From assembly GCA_038063055.1 (NCBI GenBank), contig JBBTVY010000005.1:5523-69522 (forward strand): DNA of 64,000 nt, in the 5' to 3' direction. The position numbers were made by a program, and so were the translations under genes. Below are positions 7,249 to 13,338 of this stretch, in pieces. Source of the stretch: JACQKT01 sp038063055 (GTDB lineage: Bacteria; Patescibacteriota; Minisyncoccia; UBA6257; 2-01-FULL-56-20). A model generated the notes under the pieces. The model did no database searches. It was not told the origin of the DNA and worked only from the letters and a program-made list of their open reading frames with translations. The first letter of the stretch is position 1. Each line of letters opens with the position of its first letter.

Positions 7249-10035
7249 GTTACTAACACAGCTAAACGTAATCGTGTCCGCATAGACCCCGCCGGTTGCG
7301 CTTGCTCCTACTGTGGCTTTGTGGGTAACCACTACTTCCCTGTTGGTTACGGCGGCAGTTGAAGAAGCGAGAATCACCGTAGTCGTGGCAAGGCCTCCCA
7401 CCGTGTTGCCGCTTTGGAGATAGCGGATATTCAGAGTAAGCGTTCCTCCGCTCCCGGCTGTTGTCGTGGCTCCCTGAATTCCGTAACCGTCGGTATTCGC
7501 GGCAAGGGTCGCGGTGGCGTTAAAAGCGGCATCCGGCGATTTGATTAAGTAGTTGATTGTCGTGGACGCGTACAATCCCCCGCCGGTGGTACTGCTGCCG
7601 TTATCGTTGACATAAAGAACACAGCCAAGCGCTCCGTCGCAAGACATGGAAGTCGATGCGTTGGGAGAAGAAGTGAAGATGCCAGTCGTGTCTATCGTGC
7701 CGAAATCCGTGCTCGAAGCGCTGGCGGAACAGGAAACGGTTGCAGTCGGAGTGAAAGATGCGACTGCGTAAACGGAATAAGTCGTTAAACCCGTTCCGGC
7801 GTCGCTTACTCTGAAATAATAAGTCGCCGAAGAGGCGTTGGAAGTGGACATAATTGAATATTCAACTTCGGTAAATCGGATTCCGCTCAGAAGTTCGGAG
7901 TTCGCCTGATTTCTGCTTGTGGTCGCCACAACTTCGGCGGCGTTGAAAATTATGTTTTCGTCGGTCGTTCCTCCGGTGGAAGTGGCGATGTTCGTGGTTG
8001 CCGTGCCATCGGCAACCAAACTCGACGTGGACATTTGCCACTCTCTCGTGCCTGCGGTCGAAGTCGCCAGTTGCGTCCACGTTCCGGAAGTAGAGTTGGC
8101 CTGATATTCTATTCTGAATTGGGCCGAACTGGTGGCATCGCCCTCGTTTGAAATTTCAAAACGCAGGCGCTTGACGGTTCCGATTCCTTGTATCGACAAC
8201 GAAGTGTCTTCGCTGGCCGCCGCCGTCGAGGTCGCTTCACTGCCGTCGTCGTTGCGCCAATGGTAGTGGATTTGGGTCATGTTGGCGGCAAGGATGCTGG
8301 TTTGGCCGTATATGTTATAGCTGGCGTCGTTAATGCAGCTGCTTGTGCACCGGACTGAATTGACAACACTAGCCGAGAAGCCGGCCGACGAAGTGGCTGA
8401 AAAGGACTCGCCATAAGTATTTTCTAAGGTATTCGGGAAGCTGTAACTCGTGGTCGCGTTGTTTATACCCAATTCGAGAAATTGGGCCGCGACACCGTTG
8501 CCGGAGCTGCTGTCGTCGTATTCGCCGTCAAGCCAGGCCCATTTGGCCGTGGTTGATGAGTCGGCGAGGGTTGTATTTATGCTTGTCGTTGCAAAACTGG
8601 TTCCGACCGACATATTCGATTGCGCCAAAAAAGAAAGATAATTGTTAAGGTTGGCGTTCGCCACCGGAGAGTTCGTATGGTCATAGCTCCAAAAAAGTTT
8701 CATGCCGCGTATGCTTGTGGCGCCAGAAGTGCTGAACGCCGAACAAACTATTTTGTCGCCGCCCGTTGTGGTCGCCAAATTGGCGGCAACGTTCCAAACA
8801 GGAGTTGCGTAACCGGTGGTGTCGTTGGCGGGCGGCGTTTCGGTTATGGCGGTTGTCGTCAGGTTTGTGCAGGGCGTGCCAGGGCCGAGAGTCGCGTTCA
8901 TACCCGGATTCGCGGTTGCGGTGAAATTTGTCCTGCCTAAAAGAAACGCGTTAGTTGATGAAGGAGAGGTTTCTGGAATATTTATCGTGGTAGTCGCCAG
9001 CAGCGTAGCCGTACTCGCGGTGTTGGTATTTTGCATTAGCCAAACCTGGATGTTTTTGCGGAGTTTCGAACTTGCGTTGAAATTGAAAGTGTATGTGGCG
9101 ACTGCGACTGCGTTGGGGTTGCTTAAAGAATTACTACTTATACTTTGCATTTTAAAAGTGTGATTGCCGGAAGGAGAAGCATCAGCGGTTGTCGGACTAT
9201 TCAACATTAAAACGCTGTAAGAATCCCCTAATTGCGCGAAAGTAGCGGCGCTTGTCGCCTCCGAATCCCATCCTACGCCGACCGTTATCGCCGTCGTAGT
9301 CGAAATCCTCGCCCTGAATTCGGCCCAAAATTGGTTCGAGGAACTCGCGCCAACGGAAAAAGTCGTTGTGGCGCCGCTTTCCGGCAAACCGAAATTGAAA
9401 TTCGCCGAAGTTACCAGCGCCTTGCCCATCTGCGAGCTGGTGGCGAACACGAATCTATAGTCGGTGTTTACCTGCGTGGGGGCAAACGGGTCATAGTCAT
9501 AAGTAATAATAAGTTTTGCGCTTTCCGCGGACCGCGTGGGACCGGTAATTTTCGTGGTAAATATCATCGCGTAAGTTCCGCTGGCGTTGCCGATTAACGT
9601 TTGCATGGCGCTTGTCGCGTCAAGCCGAAAAGCAATCCATCTGTTCTCGGCGCTGTCGGTCAAAGTGCTCGGACAAGTCAAACTCTGGGCGATTCCGCCC
9701 TGAACGTTCAAAGTAAATGTACAGGCCGAAATGCTTGCGGTGCTTGGGTGCGTATTATAAGAAATATACGCCGAACGGATTGGCTGGGAGGTGGGAACCA
9801 TATCCGGAAGCGCGATGACAAACGCGTAAGTCGACGTTACTCCGTTTGCGATGGGGGTCGTGGAAATAATCGAACCGATAAAAAACTCGATTGTCTTGGT
9901 TTTTGCGGCGGCTTCGGCGACTTGAACCTGAAGAGTTAGGTCGCGCGATTTGAAACTCGATAAAAAATCAACCGGCGCGGGAATGGCGATAGTGGAAATC
10001 AAAAGCGCTACCAGAAATTTTCTTTTGGTATTCAT
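7246..10035 (-). CDS. Large secreted Ser/Thr/Ala-rich beta-repeat protein
   Basis: 929 aa. A signal-peptide-like N terminus (KFLVALLISTIAIPAPV) is followed by a long series of beta-rich segments very high in Ser, Thr and Ala. The C-terminal 170 residues are a copy of the domain in the 221-aa protein at 6032-6697 (SCSASASSTDFGTI to DTITFSCVSN). It probably forms part of the cell surface or an extracellular fibre; the family was not recognised. It heads the leftward surface cluster. Its ATG lies inside the target duplication of a small inverted-repeat element (10030-10161), so the original start or leader may have been altered by that insertion. Confidence 0.65.
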   Translation of the reverse strand: MNTKRKFLVALLISTIAIPAPVDFLSSFKSRDLTLQVQVAEAAAKTKTIEFFIGSIISTTPIANGVTSTYAFVIALPDMVPTSQPIRSAYISYNTHPSTASISACTFTLNVQGGIAQSLTCPSTLTDSAENRWIAFRLDATSAMQTLIGNASGTYAMIFTTKITGPTRSAESAKLIITYDYDPFAPTQVNTDYRFVFATSSQMGKALVTSANFNFGLPESGATTTFSVGASSSNQFWAEFRARISTTTAITVGVGWDSEATSAATFAQLGDSYSVLMLNSPTTADASPSGNHTFKMQSISSNSLSNPNAVAVATYTFNFNASSKLRKNIQVWLMQNTNTASTATLLATTTINIPETSPSSTNAFLLGRTNFTATANPGMNATLGPGTPCTNLTTTAITETPPANDTTGYATPVWNVAANLATTTGGDKIVCSAFSTSGATSIRGMKLFWSYDHTNSPVANANLNNYLSFLAQSNMSVGTSFATTSINTTLADSSTTAKWAWLDGEYDDSSSGNGVAAQFLELGINNATTSYSFPNTLENTYGESFSATSSAGFSASVVNSVRCTSSCINDASYNIYGQTSILAANMTQIHYHWRNDDGSEATSTAAASEDTSLSIQGIGTVKRLRFEISNEGDATSSAQFRIEYQANSTSGTWTQLATSTAGTREWQMSTSSLVADGTATTNIATSTGGTTDENIIFNAAEVVATTSRNQANSELLSGIRFTEVEYSIMSTSNASSATYYFRVSDAGTGLTTYSVYAVASFTPTATVSCSASASSTDFGTIDTTGIFTSSPNASTSMSCDGALGCVLYVNDNGSSTTGGGLYASTTINYLIKSPDAAFNATATLAANTDGYGIQGATTTAGSGGTLTLNIRYLQSGNTVGGLATTTVILASSTAAVTNREVVVTHKATVGASATGGVYADTITFSCVSN

Positions 10036-10161
10036 CCCGTTAGAGACAGGCCGCCTTTAGACGGCCGTAAACCAGCGGCTATAACCGCAGCATACTTTTT
10101 TGATTTGCTACAAGAATATTTCATAAATTGTCATTGCTTAGTTGTCTCTAACGGGATTCAT
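10030..10161. mobile_element. MITE-like element with 13-bp terminal inverted repeats and 6-bp target duplication
   Basis: Perfect terminal inverted repeats CCCGTTAGAGACA (10036-10048) and TGTCTCTAACGGG (10143-10155) bound a 120-bp non-coding element. ATTCAT lies directly outside both ends (10030-10035 and 10156-10161), as expected for a target-site duplication. The interior has two GC hairpins (GGCCGCCTTTAGACGGCC; GCGGCTATAACCGC). No transposase is encoded here. Confidence 0.75.
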
Positions 10162-10231
10162 CACAAACAATTCGGTCATATAATTTCCCCTTGTCGGCAA
10201 TTCTATTTTTTATCTGCAAATACGTAGAGGT

Positions 10232-10570
10232 TCATTTCTTTTTCGCCGCCGCAAGCGCGAACCAGTCGAAATATGGCATAAGTCCGTTAAGCGTGCTTCC
10301 ATAGAGCTTGCCGCCATAAACCGCGTCCCCGAAAACTTCTCTGGCTCTGGCGATTTCCCGAAGCCGCCCTTTCCATCGAGGGTCATCGAGAGTCAAATCA
10401 AAAAGTTCAAAAGCGCGCTCCGCCGCCATTTGGAAATTTTCTTCGTTTTTGCCTTGCGCCGCGGCGGCGGCGCGAAAAACTTCACTACCGATATTGCCCA
10501 TTTGTTCGGCCAAAGAAAGTTTCTGCCATTTCCCCGCGGCAAGTCCGCTATGAATAAATTTTTCGTTCAT
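10232..10570 (-). CDS. Conserved small helical protein paired with DUF5674
   Basis: 112 aa, predicted mostly helical, opening NEKFIHSGLAAGKWQKLSLAEQ and closing YGSTLNGLMPYFDWFALAAA. No function is known to me. Its start overlaps the stop of the DUF5674 gene by 4 nt (ATGA), so the two are translationally coupled. The C-terminal motif YGS.L..L..YFD.FA.A reappears fused to a DUF5674 fragment at 63665-63929, showing that the two genes travel together. The close pairing resembles a two-component module, but a toxin-antitoxin role would be a guess. Confidence 0.75.
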   Translation of the reverse strand: MNEKFIHSGLAAGKWQKLSLAEQMGNIGSEVFRAAAAAQGKNEENFQMAAERAFELFDLTLDDPRWKGRLREIARAREVFGDAVYGGKLYGSTLNGLMPYFDWFALAAAKKK

Positions 10571-10953
10571 TGTTTTATCAATTTTTTTACAACTTGTCTT
10601 ATTTTTTCTTTCACAGCATCGCTTTCAACGTTCCGCGACCTGTTTCCGAAAGCGGGCTTCAAATTAATCATTGAATCAAATTCAATCCGTTCATCTTCCC
10701 TGCCTTCGCCAAGGCTTCGGAGGGCAGGCGGTTTTTTGGGATAGATATTTATTCCCCAAGTATTTTCCCGTTTCGAATTTTCTTGTTCCATAAGAATCGC
10801 TTCTTCGTCTGCGTGCAATTCGCCGCCAATGGCCATAATTTCTTGAGCTATATCCACCGCCGCTTTTACAAGGTCTCCAAATCCCTCGTTCGCCATCCGG
10901 AGAAGCTCTGAAATTTCAATCGGTTTTTCTGTTTTTATTATTCTGATATCCAT
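10567..10953 (-). CDS. DUF5674 family protein with in-frame palindrome insert
   Basis: 128 aa. Family core: EGFGDLVKAAVDIAQEIMAIGGELHADEEAILMEQ, then WGINIYP, IEFDSMINLKP and a helical C terminus. Between WGINIYP and IEFDSM, where relatives have a short acidic loop, about 12 extra residues (KKPPALRSLGEGRED) are encoded by the palindrome at 10699-10728. It lies 12 nt downstream of the 560-aa anchored protein and overlaps its helical partner, so the three are probably one unit. Function unknown. Confidence 0.85.
   Translation of the reverse strand: MDIRIIKTEKPIEISELLRMANEGFGDLVKAAVDIAQEIMAIGGELHADEEAILMEQENSKRENTWGINIYPKKPPALRSLGEGREDERIEFDSMINLKPAFGNRSRNVESDAVKEKIRQVVKKLIKQ
10699..10728. repeat. 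GC palindrome (CTTCGCC-GGCTTCGG type) inside the DUF5674 gene
   Basis: CCTGCC...GGCAGG arms enclose TTCGCCAAGGCTTCGGAG. Same family as 42566-42591 (mnmA), 61888-61913 (recG), 39474-39501 and 61118-61144. Confidence 0.75.
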
Positions 10954-10965
10954 AATTTTGGTCTA

Positions 10966-12648
10966 TCACGGCCAATCGAACATCTGCGCCGGTATAAGAT
11001 GCCGTGTCTGCGAATCGTAATAAGCGGCGTCTACGGCGTATTTTCCAGGTATCATTTCAGATGTTTTTATCCCGTAATCAGGATTCGCGTCTGGAGCCAC
11101 AATATCGAATTCCGCCTGCTTGGTAATCGGGTCGAAATCTTTCGCATAGAGCTGGGCAGAATCAAGAAATGACTTGTCTTGTACTCCGCCAAAGGAAAAG
11201 CCATTATCGGTGCCGTTTCTATATAACTCGATATCGGCCGGGTAAAGGAAGACATTCAACGATTGTCCATAGAAATCACCGAGATACTGGATTTTAACGT
11301 GGACTGTGTCCGCTGTTTTCGTTATGGAAACGATTGTCGGCGGCGGAACGAACGGCGCGGGAACCGGCGGCGGGATTTCCATTGTCACATTCGGACTTAC
11401 TTGTATTATCCGCGGCTGTTCCAGCTCGATATTTGCGGTGTTCGCGAAAGCCGGTGGCACGTCGTAATTGACCTTAAGAAGCATTCCGTCGAGGTATATA
11501 ACCGGAACAGGGTTAAGGGAAGTCAGTATTATTTTTGCCTGGATTTGGAGCGTTTTCAACTCGTCCCATTTTGAAACCGGAATTGTCAGTTTAAGGTCGC
11601 GCCAGTTCTGCGGGCTAACTTTTTGAAGCTCAACCCAGTTCTGACCGTCCGTGCTGTAATTTATTTGAATAAAGTTTTCGTCCGGAATCGGAGCTTGAAT
11701 TGGTATCGCGATGTCCGATTGCCCGCCCTGCTTGTCCCGAGTTATATCGAGGGGAGCCGCGTCGAAGGGCTCGCCCGAAGAAGATGATTTGGTTGAACTA
11801 CCTGTTTCCGGAGAATTTTCCTGCGAAAATATGTTCAGTATGTTCGCGGATTCAAGAGAATCATTTTTTGCGTTTGGAGCTTGGCTCGGCGCGTCTGTTG
11901 TTGTAGCATCCGTTGTGTTTTCACTACTCGCAGAAACGGGTTGTTGCGTAGCCGTGTTGTCTTGCGGTGTTTGCCCGCCGGAAGTCGTTGAAGAAACTTC
12001 CTGCGCGAAGGCCTTGTTCAAAAATTTTGAAAATATATTAAAGAGAAAAGAAGTCGTAGAAGAAGAATTTTCGGGCGTCGAGGTTGGCGTTGTTTCCGGG
12101 ACGACTGAATCGGAAGAACTTGGCGATGGCGCCGGCGGAGTTTCTCCGGACGAAATTATTTCTGTTTCGGATTGAACGTTCGTCTGAACGCTCTCCCCTA
12201 TTTGCCAAACAAGCGACAACGCGACATTTTTGACATCTCCCTTAACCTCAAAATCGGAAGGAATAAAACTGCCGCAGAAGATAATTTTATCTCCCTCTGA
12301 ATCAGATTGTCTGTAAACGGCGGAGTTCGATTCGTTAAACGAAGGGCTGACATTATCAATGGTTTCCGGAAGGCCTTGCGCGCCTGACGGATTTTGCCAG
12401 GTTCCAAGGCACGTTGCCGGATAGAAATCCGCCAGTTCAGCTTTGGTAAGCACGTTGCGTATCATGAAAGTTCCGCCGATTACGATGGCCACAACCACGA
12501 GCAGAAACACGGGGCGATACTTTTCATAAAAAGAAGGTTTTAAGTTTACCGTAAAATCGTGAAATCGCCGGAAAATACCCCTTGATTTCGGCGCGGGATG
12601 GATATCCGAAAAACTGCGAGTCTGCTTCGCTTTTCCTGAAGCTTTCAT
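10966..12648 (-). CDS. Single-pass membrane-anchored extracellular protein
   Basis: 560 aa. A basic N-terminal cytoplasmic segment is followed by one transmembrane helix (about 48-66, PVFLLVVVAIVIGGTFMI) and a long external part. The first external domain has two Cys and DGD-like turns. A Ser/Thr/Pro/Gln-rich linker (about 150-290) follows, holding a palindrome-encoded insert. Then a beta domain with INYSTDGQNWVELQKVSPQNWRD, as in ligand-binding surface proteins, and a C-terminal Ig-like region (MIPGKYAVDAAYYDSQTRHLIPAQMFDWP). No family name can be given. A TATAAT box sits 7 nt before the ATG. Confidence 0.7.
   Translation of the reverse strand: MKASGKAKQTRSFSDIHPAPKSRGIFRRFHDFTVNLKPSFYEKYRPVFLLVVVAIVIGGTFMIRNVLTKAELADFYPATCLGTWQNPSGAQGLPETIDNVSPSFNESNSAVYRQSDSEGDKIIFCGSFIPSDFEVKGDVKNVALSLVWQIGESVQTNVQSETEIISSGETPPAPSPSSSDSVVPETTPTSTPENSSSTTSFLFNIFSKFLNKAFAQEVSSTTSGGQTPQDNTATQQPVSASSENTTDATTTDAPSQAPNAKNDSLESANILNIFSQENSPETGSSTKSSSSGEPFDAAPLDITRDKQGGQSDIAIPIQAPIPDENFIQINYSTDGQNWVELQKVSPQNWRDLKLTIPVSKWDELKTLQIQAKIILTSLNPVPVIYLDGMLLKVNYDVPPAFANTANIELEQPRIIQVSPNVTMEIPPPVPAPFVPPPTIVSITKTADTVHVKIQYLGDFYGQSLNVFLYPADIELYRNGTDNGFSFGGVQDKSFLDSAQLYAKDFDPITKQAEFDIVAPDANPDYGIKTSEMIPGKYAVDAAYYDSQTRHLIPAQMFDWP
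11735..11778. repeat. GC repeat (CCCTTCGACGCGGCTC / CTCGGGACAAG type) inside the 560-aa gene
   Basis: In the coding frame it gives GEPFDAAPLDITRDKQGG. A related copy in mnmA (43545-43592) gives GPSTSLDAARDKSLG; both share a TCGACGCGGCTC core and an arm ending CTCGGGAYAA. Confidence 0.65.
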
Positions 12649-12655
12649 ACGTTAA

Positions 12656-12661
12656 ATTATA
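12656..12661 (-). promoter_or_regulatory. -10 box 7 nt before the 560-aa gene start (leaderless promoter)
   Basis: TATAAT preceded by TGT (extended -10) and followed by TTAACGT and the ATG at 12648. Transcription would begin at or within a few bases of the start codon. Confidence 0.6.
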
Positions 12662-12729
12662 ACACCTGAAGACGGAATATCTCCAAAAAAAATTGTGGAA
12701 AAACGGCATATCCGTTTAACATAATGATA

Positions 12730-12808
12730 ACGATGCGAAACCCTATGCGAATAACGCAAAATTTTTTCGCATAATTCGCACGGTTAATTCGATAATTTCG
12801 CATTATGT
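12730..12808. repeat. AT-rich low-complexity palindrome (TTCGCATAATTCGC words)
   Basis: Repeated and inverted words: GATGCGAAACC, ATGCGAATAACGC, TTTTTTCGCATAATTCGCA, AATTTCGCATTATG. It fills the gap between the 560-aa gene and the small membrane gene, in the same style as the gaps of the ribosomal operon. Confidence 0.6.
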
Positions 12809-12913
12809 CTAACGAAGAGGTATGTTGGATATTCCGAGAAAACCGACAGCCACCACTATTATCAGCATTACCAGAATGGCCACGACAATTATCTTTTTGC
12901 CTTTCTTTGCCAT
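12809..12913 (-). CDS. Small single-pass membrane protein (34 aa)
   Basis: From ATG 12913: MAKKGKK followed by one hydrophobic helix (IIVVAILVMLIIVVAVGFL) and a short tail. A TATAAT box lies 9 nt upstream (12923-12928), and the sequence between box and ATG (TTAACGGAA) resembles that of the neighbouring 560-aa gene. A longer reading frame from 12997 exists but would cover this promoter and enter the tRNA promoter region. Function unknown; small size makes the call moderate. Confidence 0.5.
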   Translation of the reverse strand: MAKKGKKIIVVAILVMLIIVVAVGFLGISNIPLR

Positions 12914-12976
12914 TTCCGTTAAATTATAAACGACATTTTGCCTGCCTGCTATTATATCCCGCTTATAACTGGGAGG

Positions 12977-13004
12977 TTGTCTAACTCGCCCCGCCAAATA
13001 TAAT
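12977..13004 (+). promoter_or_regulatory. Promoter for tRNA-Gln
   Basis: -35 TTGTCT (12977-12982), 16-nt spacer, -10 TATAAT (12999-13004), about 40 nt upstream of the mature tRNA. Confidence 0.6.
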
Positions 13005-13033
13005 ATGAATTGCCGCCTTTAACATATAAGAAA

Positions 13034-13131
13034 CTTCTGCGCATTGCTGCGGGATCGTCTAATGGTAGGACACCGGCCTTTGAAGCCGGGTATGATGGTT
13101 CGAATCCATCTCCCGCAGCAATGCGCAGAAG
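13034..13131. repeat. 14-bp inverted repeat extending the tRNA-Gln acceptor stem
   Basis: CTTCTGCGCATTGC (13034-13047) and GCAATGCGCAGAAG (13118-13131) are perfectly complementary and continue directly from the 7-bp acceptor stem, giving a 21-bp helix in the precursor. The discriminator base is the first base of the 3' arm. Confidence 0.85.
13048..13118 (+). tRNA. tRNA-Gln(TTG)
   Basis: 71 nt cloverleaf: acceptor TGCGGGA/TCCCGCA, D-arm with GTCT/GGAC, anticodon stem CCGGC/GCCGG with loop CTTTGAA (anticodon TTG, reads CAA), T-arm GATGG/CCATC with TTCGAAT. Discriminator G. No encoded CCA. Confidence 0.93.
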
Positions 13132-13247
13132 CTCGGGGCAGGAAAAGCTACTTATCCGGATAACACTGCTTGCAGTATTTATAGTTATCGGAGTCGGGCG
13201 AGCCGACATAGAAACAACTTGGAGTGGAAGCGAAAGCGGGAGCGCCG

Positions 13248-13267
13248 CCTGCCTGTCGGCAGGCAGG
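13248..13267. repeat. Perfect palindrome CCTGCCTG-tcgg-CAGGCAGG
   Basis: 8-bp arms and a 4-nt loop. A related word, CCTGCCTGCGCAGACAGG, is found in frame near the N terminus of the gene at 37778-38476 (about 38432-38449). Confidence 0.7.
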
Positions 13268-13279
13268 TATCCAGAGAAG

Positions 13280-13309
13280 AAAAACCGCTGATTAACTTCA
13301 GCGGTTTTT
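13280..13309. terminator. Bidirectional intrinsic terminator
   Basis: AAAAACCGCTGA / TCAGCGGTTTTT stem with a short loop. It serves the tRNA-Gln transcript (plus) and the LamG/Cys-repeat gene (minus, stop at 13339). Confidence 0.85.
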
Positions 13310-13338
13310 CTTTTGTGAAGATTAAACGAGCCAGACTC

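Noticed and set aside
13010..13291. Plus-strand reading frame across tRNA-Gln
   Set aside because: It is a translation of the tRNA and its inverted-repeat flanks.
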